Under the pieces are notes generated by a model. The model worked only from the letters and a program-made list of their open reading frames with translations, had not been told where the DNA came from and searched no databases. From JAICMB01 sp035295125 (GTDB lineage: Bacteria; Acidobacteriota; Terriglobia; Bryobacterales; Bryobacteraceae), in the NCBI GenBank assembly GCA_035295125.1, contig DATGJP010000047.1:116066-180065 (forward strand): 64,000 bases of DNA, written 5' to 3'. Positions 55,386 through 63,861 of the stretch are shown in pieces (within the stretch, counting starts at the first letter, position 1; every line of letters starts with the position of its first letter). The position numbers were made by a program, and so were the translations under genes.

Positions 55386-55652
55386 CCGCGGAAAGTTGAA
55401 AGTTCCGCCGCGATGCGGTTGCAATCCGAACGCCTGCCAGATCCGGTGAACCGTAGCTCCCGACAACTTGGCCTCGCGCGCCATGCTGCGCGTGACAACC
55501 TCTTCTACTTTGTCATCGCTGACACAGGGAGTTCCCGGACGCGGTTCGTCAGTTAGACCCTTCAATCCTTTTTCCACAAACCGGGAACGCCATTTCCCCA
55601 CGGTGGCCGCGGCAATCCGTAAGTGCTTGGCAACCGCTTGATTGGACAAGGC
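55386..55652 (-). pseudogene. IS630-family transposase remnant
   Basis: The frame encodes the N-terminal helix-turn-helix part of an IS630 transposase: NQAVAKHLRIAAATVGKWRS, RFVEKGLKGLTDEPRPG, then SMAREAKLSGATVHRIWQAF and GLQPHR. Between VEEVV and SMARE about 20 residues usual in the family (the ATHWS segment) are missing in frame, and the DDE catalytic domain is absent. It begins four bases after the M20 peptidase stop and runs into repeat R5, so it is a fossil rather than an active element. Confidence 0.7.
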
Positions 55653-55653
55653 C

Positions 55654-57036
55654 CTAGGGTTCCGATAAAACCTTAACCAGCTCGTACAAAAACGTCTGGC
55701 CTTCGTAGAACGACTGCACTCCCATGCGTTCATCCCGCCCGTGAGCGCGGACGTCGTCCCGGTCTACGAAGAAGCCTTGGACTCCATATGTGGGAATGCC
55801 GGCCGCGCGCAAATAGCGGCCGTCGGTGGCTCCCATCACCATCGTCGGCACGGCGGGGACGTTCGGCCACATGGAGTCTGTGATGCGGTTGATCGCTTTC
55901 ATCAAGTCGGGCCGAAGCGGTGAGGCCGGTCCCCGCGACATATCGCCTACAGTGGAAACCTTCACCTGGTCGTCCGCAAACACCTGCTTCAAAGTGCGCT
56001 CCACATAATCGGCGGAATCCTCCGGCAGCACCCGGCAGTTCACGTTCGCGGCCGCCAATTGCGGAAGAGCGTTCAACGCATGACCGCCTTCGAGCATGGT
56101 CGCGACGCACGTGGTACGCAGCGTCGAATTCCACGCAGGAGATGCAGCCGCGACATGCTCCATCGCCTCCTTCGATCCCTCCGCGACTTGCGCCAGGTCC
56201 CCTTTCAAGGATCCATTCTCGATCTCGGACATCTTCTGGAAGTAAGCGCGGGTGACTTCGTTGGTCTTTAGGGGGAAGCCAAATTGCGAAAGCCGCTGTA
56301 GTGCGCCCGCAAGGTGGTAAATCGCGTTGTCCGGAACCGGCATGGAACTATGCCCGCCCTTGTTGCGAACTTCCAGCCGGAAATTGAGCACCCACTTCTC
56401 ACTCACTTGAACGTCGTTGGCAATCTTCTTACCGTGGACGGTCTCGCCCCAGCCGCCCTCATTCAGGCACAGATCGGCGTCGATCAATTCCTTCTTATTC
56501 TTGATGAGCCACTCCACCCCGTTATAAGGTCCGCCGCCTTCCTCGTCGGCGGTCAGCGCCACGATGATGTCGCGGTCCGGCTTGAATCCTTCGCGCTTGT
56601 AGCGAATCAGGTTGGCGACCCAAATAGCAGCTTGTGCCTTGTCGTCCGAAGTGCCGCGTCCATAAAAGAAGCCGTCCTTCTCGACAAACGTGAACGGGTC
56701 CATGCTCCAGTCTTCGCGTTTGGCTTCAACCACGTCGGTGTGTGCCAGCAGCAGGATCGGCTTGCGTGCCCCGGTGCCGTGGTATCGCACCACGAGGTTG
56801 GCCTTTTTCGGGCTGGCGCCGCCGACAAAAATGTCAGACGCGGGGAACCCGGCAGCTTTGAGCCGGCCAACCGCGGCCTCGACGACCGGCGTGGTGGAAC
56901 CCGTCGTGAACCCCGACTTGATCTCGATCATTTCCTTGTAAATGTCGTGGGCCAGTTGGCGCTCCGCCGCTGGTGGCATGTTGTCCGCCGCGGCACAAAA
57001 AACAAACACCGCAGCCCCTACAAAGACTTTGAGCAT
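55654..57036 (-). CDS. Secreted M20-family metallopeptidase
   Basis: 460 residues with a signal peptide (MLKVFVGAAVFVFCAAADN). The two-zinc site is complete: His99 and Asp101 in LLLAHTDVVEA, the bridging aspartate in GRGTSDDKAQ (131-132), Glu165/Glu166 in TADEEGGGP, and a later His in AGIPTYGV-DRDD-AHGRDERM. The dimerisation lid domain begins near residue 210 (NFRLEVRNKGGHSSMPVPDN). It is an aminoacylase/carboxypeptidase-like enzyme acting outside the cytoplasm. The IS630 fossil abuts its 3' end. Confidence 0.9.
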   Translation of the reverse strand: MLKVFVGAAVFVFCAAADNMPPAAERQLAHDIYKEMIEIKSGFTTGSTTPVVEAAVGRLKAAGFPASDIFVGGASPKKANLVVRYHGTGARKPILLLAHTDVVEAKREDWSMDPFTFVEKDGFFYGRGTSDDKAQAAIWVANLIRYKREGFKPDRDIIVALTADEEGGGPYNGVEWLIKNKKELIDADLCLNEGGWGETVHGKKIANDVQVSEKWVLNFRLEVRNKGGHSSMPVPDNAIYHLAGALQRLSQFGFPLKTNEVTRAYFQKMSEIENGSLKGDLAQVAEGSKEAMEHVAAASPAWNSTLRTTCVATMLEGGHALNALPQLAAANVNCRVLPEDSADYVERTLKQVFADDQVKVSTVGDMSRGPASPLRPDLMKAINRITDSMWPNVPAVPTMVMGATDGRYLRAAGIPTYGVQGFFVDRDDVRAHGRDERMGVQSFYEGQTFLYELVKVLSEP

Positions 57037-57277
57037 GGTCTATTGTAAGGCAGGATCGGCTCTCTGACATAAGCAGTCTTAAACTCACAAGCGGCCTTCC
57101 TCCCAAGCCCTCAAGGCCGTCATCGCTTTAAACTTCAATGTCACTTCGCCCAAGCCGGCTGAACATTTCATTTCTCCTATGTGGAGTGGCGATTTAGCCA
57201 ACTGATGGTGCCGCCAGGTCTGCGCTCAGTCGCATAACGTCCGCCAAACTTCCGCATCTCGGTGCAGAAGAAACTGC

Positions 57278-57306
57278 TTGACAACAGTCGAGTCTCATTC
57301 TATATT
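57278..57306 (+). promoter_or_regulatory. Near-consensus sigma-70 promoter of the ArsR-type gene
   Basis: TTGACA (57278-57283), 17 bases, TATATT (57301-57306): the -35 is perfect and the -10 differs at one base. It is the strongest housekeeping promoter seen in the window. The 309-base interval 57037-57345 holds no gene besides this promoter and the operator-like palindrome. Confidence 0.75.
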
Positions 57307-57313
57307 TAACTTA

Positions 57314-57329
57314 TCGGTTATTTAACCGA
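57314..57329 (+). promoter_or_regulatory. Operator-like palindrome for the ArsR-type repressor
   Basis: TCGGTTATTTAACCGA is a perfect palindrome (seven-base arms, two-base centre) eight bases after the -10, covering the expected transcription start, and 17 bases before the ATG. Binding of the ArsR-type product here would block its own promoter. Confidence 0.6.
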
Positions 57330-57345
57330 CTGGTTTATAAGAAAG

Positions 57346-57717
57346 ATGCACGATCAACTGACCTCCACCTTCGCCGCACTCGCCGACCCCACTCGCCGCG
57401 CAATCCTCGCCCGGCTGGCCCTCGGGGAAACCTCGGTCACCGAACTTGCCAGGCCGTTCGAGATGTCCATGCCCGCGGTCTCGAAACATCTCAAGGTGCT
57501 GGAGCGCGCCGGCCTGATTGCGCGCAGCCGCGACGCGCAGTCGCGTCCCTGTCGCCTGCAGCCAGACCCGCTTAAGGACGCGGCAACCTGGATCGAAGAA
57601 TATCGCCGGTTCTGGGAGGCCAGCCTCGACCGGCTCGAAGACTATCTCGATAAGATGAAGCCGGCGAAGACGAAGCGGTCCAGAGCAAACAAATCCAAGC
57701 CCAACTCCATGGAGTAA
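57346..57717 (+). CDS. ArsR-family winged-helix repressor
   Basis: 123 residues. The winged helix is clear: ALADPTRRAILARLALGETS, VTELARPFEMSMPAVSKHLK, VLERAGLIARSRD. No CxC metal site is present (ELARPF replaces the usual ELCVCDL), so it belongs to the group that partners SRPBCC/AHSA1 proteins rather than the metal sensors. The C-terminus is lysine-rich. It has a strong promoter and a palindrome upstream. Downstream are the remains of an SRPBCC gene and a VOC gene, the usual companions. Confidence 0.9.
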   Translation: MHDQLTSTFAALADPTRRAILARLALGETSVTELARPFEMSMPAVSKHLKVLERAGLIARSRDAQSRPCRLQPDPLKDAATWIEEYRRFWEASLDRLEDYLDKMKPAKTKRSRANKSKPNSME

Positions 57718-57741
57718 TACCGTGCCCAATCAGCCATTGCG

Positions 57742-57837
57742 GCACCCCCGCCAGCCGAATTCGTTTTCAGCCGAACGTTCAACGCGTCTCGCGACGACGC
57801 TCGGAATGCTTTCGCTCAGCCTGAGCACCTGAAAGCA
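57742..57837 (+). pseudogene. SRPBCC/AHSA1-domain gene remnant
   Basis: In the frame of the ArsR gene stop, the sequence reads AEFVFSRTFNASRDD followed by NAFAQPEHLKA, the diagnostic start of SRPBCC (AHSA1, START-like) proteins encoded after this ArsR type. Similarity ends after about 32 residues, where the conserved WW/GP region should begin, and no ATG precedes it in frame. Roughly 100-130 codons are missing; a deletion appears to have joined it to the region before the VOC gene. Confidence 0.55.
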
Positions 57838-57934
57838 CGCCTACCGCGATGCTTCCGGCAGCCGCGCTGGCGCAATCTCAAACAAACCCGGGGCTCAACA
57901 CTCCGGAACAACAATCACAAAAGAAAGGATACAT

Positions 57935-58312
57935 ATGCAAATAGTCGACAAACTGATCAGGTTCAAAATGGCTGTCAACGACATGCCGAAGGCAAAAGCT
58001 TTTTACGCCGAAAAACTGGGATTGAAGGTCACCACCGACTACCGTCGAGACGATCACAACTGGTGGGTATCGCTTGCCCTCCCGGAAGACGGAGCTTCTA
58101 TCGTAGTCACCACCGCACACGAAAACATGAAGCCCGGCACCATGAGCCTGTATTTTGCGAGCCCGGACGTTGCAGCAGCCCACCAGGAGATCAGCGCCAA
58201 GGGTGCGAAAGTCAATGAAATCAAGGACGACCTGTACGGCCCGGGTTCAGGCGTAAAGTGGTTTAATGTGGAGGACCCGGATGGCAACCAGGTCTTCCTG
58301 GTACAGGCGTGA
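57935..58312 (+). CDS. VOC-family (glyoxalase/bleomycin-resistance-like) protein
   Basis: 125 residues, the size of a single VOC unit with two beta-alpha-beta-beta-beta motifs: IRFKMAVNDMPKAKAFYAEK at the start, GTMSLYFASPDVAAAHQEIS in the middle and NVEDPDGNQVFLVQ at the end. A metal site may use the end glutamate or histidine but is not certain. AAAGAAAGGA precedes the ATG. The proposed role is binding or conversion of a small reactive compound; context is the ArsR operon. Confidence 0.88.
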   Translation: MQIVDKLIRFKMAVNDMPKAKAFYAEKLGLKVTTDYRRDDHNWWVSLALPEDGASIVVTTAHENMKPGTMSLYFASPDVAAAHQEISAKGAKVNEIKDDLYGPGSGVKWFNVEDPDGNQVFLVQA

Positions 58313-58403
58313 GCCGCCGGGTCAGTCTGACATTTTTCAAACCTGCCAGGAGAACACCCGGACGGCAGGTGTCCGATCCGGGTGTTCGCAAACGCGGAGC
58401 AAC

Positions 58404-60686
58404 ATGTCCAGCTCATCTTCCGAATCTGATCGCTTTGGCGCCATCCAGGTCCGCGGCGCTCGCGAGAACAACCTCCAGAATATTTCCGTCGACATTCCTC
58501 GCCGGAGAATTACCGTCTTCACGGGCGTCTCCGGTTCGGGGAAATCGTCGCTGGTGTTCGACACCATCGCCGCGGAGTCCCAGCGCCTGCTCAATGAGAC
58601 GTTCCCCGCGTTCGTGCAGAATTTTCTGCCGCGCTATGGTCAGCCGGACGTCGACATTCTCGCGAATCTTTCGACGGCCATCATCGTCGATCAGCAACGC
58701 ATCGGCGGGAATCCGCGGTCGACACTGGGAACGCTGACGGACAGCTACACGTTGTTGCGCGTCTTGTTTTCTCGCCTGGGAAAACCCGCGGTTCCACACG
58801 CCCTGGCGCTTTCGTTCAACGATCCCATGGGCATGTGTCCCGCGTGCGAAGGAATCGGCCGTGGCTCCCAGATCGATATCGATGCACTGCTGGATAAGAG
58901 CAAGTCCATCGAAGAAGGCCCCGTACGCTTTCCAACCTTCAACGTAGGTGGATACAATCTGCACACCTTCGTCAAGTCGGGATTCTTCGACGTCAAAAAG
59001 CCGCTCAAAAAATACACGAAGGAGGAGTGGCACGACTTTCTTCACCGCGACGACACGAAGGTCAAAGTCAACAAGCAAGGACAAACTTTCAGCTCGGGTT
59101 ATGACGGCCTGATTCCGAAATTCAAACGCCTTTACCTGAGCAAAGGCGCGGAGAAGATGCCGGCCCATCTGCGTGAGACGTTTGAGAAGATTGTGACGCA
59201 GGGACCGTGCGACGCATGCGGAGGAACGCGTTTGTCGGAGGTCGCGCGTGCTTGCCGTATCAATGGAAAGAACATCGCGGACTGCTCGACAATGCAGGTG
59301 AGCGAGCTCGCTGAATTCATCCGTTCGTTTCAGGCGCCGAATGTTGCTCCGCTGGTGGCTCGTCTCGCGGACAGACTCGATCATCTCGCAGAGATCGGGC
59401 TTGGCTATCTCAGCTTGAGCCGAGAGACGGCAACACTCTCCGGTGGAGAATCGCAACGGGTCAAGATGGTGCGACACCTCTCGTCGAGCCTGACAGAAGC
59501 GCTCTACATCTTTGATGAGCCGACCATCGGTCTGCACCCCCACGATATCCAACGTCTCAACAACACACTCACGAAACTACGCGACACCGGAAACACCGTT
59601 CTCGTCGTAGAACACGAGCCGGAAGTGATGGCGATTGCCGATCACATCGTCGACATGGGACCCGGCGCCGGAAAGTCTGGGGGCACGGTCGTGTTCGAAG
59701 GACCATTCAAAGAGCTCAAAAAGAGCGCCACGCTGACGGGAAAACACCTTTCCACACATCAGGCATTGAAAGAGAAACCGCGAGCCGGACAAGGACATCT
59801 TCTCGTCGAGAACGCGACACTCAACAATCTCCGCAACGTCACGGTGAAGATTCCCAAAGGCGTCCTTACCGTCGTCACCGGCGTTGCGGGCAGCGGGAAG
59901 AGCTCCCTGATTCACGGCTGTCTTCCCAAACATTACCCCGATGCCCTCTGTGTCGATCAATCGCTGGCGGCGGGATCGCGACGATCGAACCTGGCCACCT
60001 ACTCGGGAATGGCGGATGCAATTCGGAAGGCGTTTGCGTCGGCAAACAAAGTTCAGCCCGCGCTTTTCAGCGCGAACTCCAAGGGCGCGTGCCCCGCATG
60101 CGAAGGGTTGGGTGTCATCTACACGGATTTACAGCACCTCGACCCCGTCGCGGTGCGCTGCGAAACCTGCGAAGGGCGCTGCTTCACCGAAGAGGTTCTC
60201 GCGCTGAAGCTGCGCGGGAAAAACATCAACGATGTGTTGAACCTCTCCGTCGTCGACGCCTTGTCTTACTTTACGGAGAAACCGATTCTCGCGACGATAA
60301 GGGCGCTGAAAGACGTGGGACTCGGTTACATCGCGCTCGGACAAAGACTCAATACGCTGTCGGGAGGCGAACGTCAACGCTTGAAACTGGCGGGCGAACT
60401 TCAGAAGCCCTCTCAAATCGTGGTTCTCGACGAGCCGACAACCGGGCTGCATATGGCCGACGTGGCGAACCTGCTCGCCCTTCTCGATGCGATGGTCGAA
60501 AATGGAACCACTCTGATCGTGATTGAGCACAACCTCGATGTCGTGGCGCGCGCCGATTGGATCATCGACATGGGGCCGGGTGCGGGCGCCGAAGGTGGCA
60601 CAGTCGTGTTTGAGGGAACACCGCGCGAGTTGTTGAAAGCGAGCAAGTCGCTTACGGCAAAACATCTCGCCGCGCGATTGGCATAA
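58404..60686 (+). CDS. UvrA-like ABC ATPase (short UvrA paralogue)
   Basis: 760 residues from ATG 58404 (GGAG at good spacing); canonical UvrA is about 940. Both ATPase halves are present: Walker A GVSGSGKSS and GVAGSGKSS, signatures LSGGESQR and LSGGERQR, Walker B IFDEPTIGLHP and VLDEPTTGLH. Zinc-type CPACEG, CDACGG, CPACEGLG and CETCEG pairs are kept. The UvrB-binding and insertion regions look reduced. Such class II UvrA proteins occur beside drug-resistance genes and are thought to protect DNA from intercalators rather than replace UvrA. It follows the VOC gene by about 90 bases. Confidence 0.88.
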   Translation: MSSSSSESDRFGAIQVRGARENNLQNISVDIPRRRITVFTGVSGSGKSSLVFDTIAAESQRLLNETFPAFVQNFLPRYGQPDVDILANLSTAIIVDQQRIGGNPRSTLGTLTDSYTLLRVLFSRLGKPAVPHALALSFNDPMGMCPACEGIGRGSQIDIDALLDKSKSIEEGPVRFPTFNVGGYNLHTFVKSGFFDVKKPLKKYTKEEWHDFLHRDDTKVKVNKQGQTFSSGYDGLIPKFKRLYLSKGAEKMPAHLRETFEKIVTQGPCDACGGTRLSEVARACRINGKNIADCSTMQVSELAEFIRSFQAPNVAPLVARLADRLDHLAEIGLGYLSLSRETATLSGGESQRVKMVRHLSSSLTEALYIFDEPTIGLHPHDIQRLNNTLTKLRDTGNTVLVVEHEPEVMAIADHIVDMGPGAGKSGGTVVFEGPFKELKKSATLTGKHLSTHQALKEKPRAGQGHLLVENATLNNLRNVTVKIPKGVLTVVTGVAGSGKSSLIHGCLPKHYPDALCVDQSLAAGSRRSNLATYSGMADAIRKAFASANKVQPALFSANSKGACPACEGLGVIYTDLQHLDPVAVRCETCEGRCFTEEVLALKLRGKNINDVLNLSVVDALSYFTEKPILATIRALKDVGLGYIALGQRLNTLSGGERQRLKLAGELQKPSQIVVLDEPTTGLHMADVANLLALLDAMVENGTTLIVIEHNLDVVARADWIIDMGPGAGAEGGTVVFEGTPRELLKASKSLTAKHLAARLA

Positions 60687-60811
60687 ACCCACTAGGAACG
60701 CCAGCCGCCTCATAAGACAAACAGACGAATGTTGCCGGTTGGCCTGTGACGACGGCATGAATCGATGCTCAACCGTCTCTGGCGATGCGAACCCGAGCAA
60801 TACTCAATTCG

Positions 60812-61054
60812 CTACTCAATGTTGAGCTGTGCGACGAGCGCCCGAGCCTCCTCCGCGCGGTCCTTCGCCACCTGAACCTCAAACGGCATGTCGCCGGTCA
60901 ATGCCGGAAACGCCCTGATGCTGGAAGCCGGCCCGAACCGCTGCCCGTTGAGCAGATACGGAATCCCGGCGTCCTCCAGAATGCCTCGCGCCAACCCCAG
61001 TTTCAGGGCATCTTCGCACTTAAGTATGGTCTCAAGCTCAGGCTCATCCGTCAT
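60812..61054 (-). CDS. DUF2007 putative signal-transducing protein
   Basis: 80 residues. The fold pattern is that of DUF2007: LKCEDALKLGLARGILEDAG, IPYLLNGQ, then FEVQVAKDRAEEARALVAQL, an ACT/PII-like alpha-beta domain. Function is unknown in the family. No membrane segment. It stands alone; the 125 bases before it (60687-60811) show nothing recognisable. Confidence 0.8.
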   Translation of the reverse strand: MTDEPELETILKCEDALKLGLARGILEDAGIPYLLNGQRFGPASSIRAFPALTGDMPFEVQVAKDRAEEARALVAQLNIE

Positions 61055-61327
61055 GCTGTCTCTAATTCTACCCTCGGAGATTCGCCGTCAGGCAGACGTT
61101 TTATGAGTGTTCCGCGCGGCTGTGCCTCCGGCTGAGGCCGGTTGCAGCGGCCGTACAGATTCAGGAATCGGCCAGCGGCGCGTTTGCCCTTCGTGCATCC
61201 TGGTTGCCTTATCGCTCCCACGGTGGAATGAGGAGCGGCAAAACAACGGTTTGGGCGAAATATGGCAAGTTGACGCCGCCGAGATCAACTTCGTGTTTCC
61301 CGTGCGGTCCGCCCGTGATATCAAATC

Positions 61328-61399
61328 GGACGCGGCCATCATGCGCACGGCGTAGCGGTCATCCTGGAGCAATTGCTCCCAGAAAGTGAACAGTCTCAT
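61328..61399 (-). pseudogene. Fragment resembling the N-terminus of an ADOP-type ABC permease
   Basis: ATG 61399 opens MRLFTFWEQLLQDDRYAVRM, which matches the cytoplasmic N-terminus of acidobacterial duplicated orphan permeases (pattern FWxQLxQDxRYxxRM). The expected first transmembrane helix does not follow; the frame runs 103 codons without membrane segments. The rest of the interval 61055-61522 holds no recognisable gene, only a GC-rich hairpin (GCCTC/GAGGC) near 61128-61142. Confidence 0.4.
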
Positions 61400-61522
61400 G
61401 GCTTCCTGTCCGCTGATGGATACTACCCGAGCGATGAAATGTTACCGGTGCCTGGCGTAGAACCTGACGTCACGCTCTATGGCAGTTTCAGAACCGTTAG
61501 CCTCGAATCGGCTATACGCGGT

Positions 61523-61642
61523 TCATGATGCTGGCTTCTTGGCCGGGGCTTTGTCGTGCTTCTTCTGCTCCGCTTGTTTCTGTTTCGTCAACTGCTGTTG
61601 CTTACTCTTTTCCTTGTCTTTCTTGCCGCCCTTGTCTCCCAT
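61523..61642 (-). CDS. 39-residue lysine/glutamine-rich protein
   Basis: ATG at 61642 is preceded by AAAGGAG at ideal spacing, which selects this start over the 68-residue frame from 61729. The protein begins MGDKGGKKDKEKSKQQQ and continues with KQKQAEQKKHDKAPAKK. Over 40% of residues are lysine and it should be disordered. Similar MGDKGGKKDK peptides are widespread as short hypothetical proteins; a nucleic-acid-binding role is possible but not shown. Confidence 0.65.
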   Translation of the reverse strand: MGDKGGKKDKEKSKQQQLTKQKQAEQKKHDKAPAKKPAS

Positions 61643-61787
61643 GCCTGCTCCTTTTTCAGCGATTGTGCTTGCATTCCCGACCACTACGCGGTTGATCATT
61701 TCGTAGTCGCCGCGAACCAACGCTACCACAAATTGCAGTCGGGAAGAGTCGCTGCAGCCGAACCCCGATTACCCGTGCACTCACTGC

Positions 61788-61820
61788 CATTCAGCCTGCC
61801 CGAATTCTGCCACGGGCTGC
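61788..61820. repeat. Dispersed repeat copy R6
   Basis: 33 bases beginning CATTCAGCCTGCCCGAATTC and ending GCCACGGGCTGC. One mismatch to 55347-55379. It lies just beyond the 3' end of the di-haem cytochrome gene. Confidence 0.75.
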
Positions 61821-61867
61821 CAGGCGACAACGCAGGATTTATTCGTGTGCGCTTCTATCAGCGCTCT

Positions 61868-63283
61868 TCAGAGCGTGCGCAAGAAAGCGATCAGTGCACG
61901 CTTATTCTCAGCGTTAAGGTTCAACCCGAACTCGTGACCTTGGTGGGTCTTCAGTCTCGCAGGGTCCAACCATTCTTCCAGCGACTTTACCTGCCCCGTA
62001 TGCGACAACGCACCCCGATTCCAAACCCCGCGGAGGGACGGCACTTTGTAGTACCCGGTGCCTCGGCGCGTTTCCATCGTCAGGCCTGGATCGGTGCCTA
62101 CAACGATATCCAAAATGTCGTATCTCGTCCGATGATCTGCCGGTGGGCGAAATCCGATTGCCGGCGTGAGTTTGTTATTCGAGTACAGAGGCGGAGGATG
62201 GCAGCCCTCACATCCGGCGCTGCGAAACACAACCCGCCCACGGCCCGCCATTTCATCGAAACGGTTGGGATTAGAAGGAGGCTGTAGGGCGAGCAGGAAC
62301 TTCGCTAGCGCGTACAACTGCTCATCGCTATACCGCGAGCCCTGATCCGGAGTTACAGGCTGGTCTCCGTTCGATGCCGATAAAGGCACAAACCCGCCGA
62401 ATGAAGACCGATCATCGCCTCCCTGATTCAGTGCCGCATATCGCATGATGTCCGCGATTCCCCTGTTTTGCTGCAGACCCGTGCGATCCAGGTAGCGGCG
62501 CTCCTGCACCCCGATGAGATCGGGGATTCCGATAGGATACATGGGGTGCGATCTATGCCGGGTTATACTGCCCGGAACTCGACCTTCCAGTGAGGCGGGG
62601 TTGGAGATTATGGCTATTCGTTCCTCACTCAGCCATGGCGCAAAGTACAAGCCTCTCAGCAGGTTGAGTTGCGGTCTGGAGGGTCCCGCACGCAAATCGT
62701 CCGCCATAGCCTGATCGAAGGGGAAATTGCCCTGCGCGCCTTTCATAGCGGACCCGTCTGGCATCACGCGCGTGTGACACATGCCGCAAGCGAGTATGCC
62801 GACCTCCACCGCACCCTTCTTCCGGATCACGTAACGGTAGAAGGGCACGATACCTTCTCGCGTCAATGGCGGCTTTACGCGCTCATACCAGCTCTTGTCG
62901 AGCAAATATAGGTTCGTACCGGCTGGGCGGCGTAAGACGGACGCTCCAGGTCCGATCGCAATCGGGGCATCGAAAACAAGCTCTCCAGCCTCGATCCACT
63001 CCTTGTCAGTCCGTGGTGTCTGCTCCGCCCATACCTGTTGCGGCTCCTGCCGAGTGAGCCACTCCATGTAACCGGCTGGCATGCGGTCCGGGTGGTAAAC
63101 CGGGTAGGACTTCCAGATCGGCCGGACAGGGATTTTGTAGTAGAACTCGGCCGTAACGTGTTTTGGCGAAAACTCAGGATGGGAAAGCGGAAGCTCCAGG
63201 TTCGGCATCACCGTGTCGTCCCACAACCGCGGTACCTGAGCGGATGCCAAGGTTGAGAATAAGAGAACAACGAGCCGAAACAT
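61868..63283 (-). CDS. Secreted di-haem cytochrome c-like protein
   Basis: 471 residues from ATG 63283 (MFRLVVLLFSTLASAQ, a signal peptide); an upstream ATG at 63316 is possible and no strong ribosome site supports either. Two haem-attachment motifs are present, CGMCH in the first half and CEGCH in the second. Around the second are features of the MauG/CCP-like C-terminal domain (RGRVVFRSAGCEGCHPPPLY; RRGTGYYKVPSLRGVWNRGA; SLEEWLDPARL). It is likely a periplasmic electron-transfer or peroxidase-like protein. It stands alone on its strand. Confidence 0.85.
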   Translation of the reverse strand: MFRLVVLLFSTLASAQVPRLWDDTVMPNLELPLSHPEFSPKHVTAEFYYKIPVRPIWKSYPVYHPDRMPAGYMEWLTRQEPQQVWAEQTPRTDKEWIEAGELVFDAPIAIGPGASVLRRPAGTNLYLLDKSWYERVKPPLTREGIVPFYRYVIRKKGAVEVGILACGMCHTRVMPDGSAMKGAQGNFPFDQAMADDLRAGPSRPQLNLLRGLYFAPWLSEERIAIISNPASLEGRVPGSITRHRSHPMYPIGIPDLIGVQERRYLDRTGLQQNRGIADIMRYAALNQGGDDRSSFGGFVPLSASNGDQPVTPDQGSRYSDEQLYALAKFLLALQPPSNPNRFDEMAGRGRVVFRSAGCEGCHPPPLYSNNKLTPAIGFRPPADHRTRYDILDIVVGTDPGLTMETRRGTGYYKVPSLRGVWNRGALSHTGQVKSLEEWLDPARLKTHQGHEFGLNLNAENKRALIAFLRTL

Positions 63284-63674
63284 GGGGATTGAGTATAACA
63301 GAGCCGGAAACAGCACCGCGGAATTTGACCCGGATGTCTTCGACTCAGACCTCGCGGCCGATTCCGCGCTGTCAGGACCTTGGCGGGTCTGACACTAGTC
63401 AGATCCTTCCTGACGGCTTTGCAAATCCAAGTTGACGGTTGTCGCCGTTGCTGATCTTGAACCGCATGCAAAAACAGTCGGCATCCGGCTAGTTCCCTGC
63501 AGCACTCGATCCAATCCTGTCAGCATGGCCGAAGGACAGGATGGCAAGTGCTTCCTCCGGCTCGGACAACACACCGATAAAGTAAACTCTATTTGACTTG
63601 CCTATACCAGTAAACACGCCGCCGCCGGCTCCTCCGGGAGATTGCGCCGTAGGCCGCTTACGCCAATCGCCGAT
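63284..63674. other. Gene-free interval upstream of the cytochrome gene
   Basis: No supported gene. One structured element is seen: an inverted repeat TCTGAC-ACTA-GTCAGA at 63388-63403, extendable by three pairs (one G-T), about 100 bases upstream of the cytochrome start. TTGACT followed by TATACC occurs near 63594-63607 but at too short a spacing for a normal promoter. Confidence 0.4.
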
Positions 63675-63829
63675 ATGAACAAGCTCTTTTGGCCGCTGCT
63701 CGTCATCGACGAGGTTCTGGCTATCGGCCTGACAGCCTTCCTGGTCCTCGTCCCAAACAGGAGCCGGTCCAACGTCCTCGACAGTTATCCGACGCCCTCA
63801 AGCGCGTCGCGGAGTTGCTCAAGGAGTAG
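63675..63829 (+). pseudogene. Possible small membrane protein gene with one-base frameshift
   Basis: ATG 63675 opens MNKLFWPLLVIDEVLAIGL, a hydrophobic helix, continuing TAFLVLVP. In the next frame the sequence continues KQEPVQRPRQLSDALKRVAE and LLKE then TAG at 63827-63829, an amphipathic end. Restoring one missing base near 63760 would give a 51-residue one-helix protein. No ribosome site is visible, so this is tentative. Confidence 0.25.
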
Positions 63830-63861
63830 GGCGCGTGGTTCTTGCAACATGCCTCGGCAGA

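Noticed and set aside
61488..61520. Possible tRNA-like or riboswitch-like structure in the 61.4-61.5 kb interval
   Set aside because: No T-loop (GTTCRA) with pairing arms, no CCA-type end and no conserved riboswitch core could be found; the same holds for the other intergenic regions.
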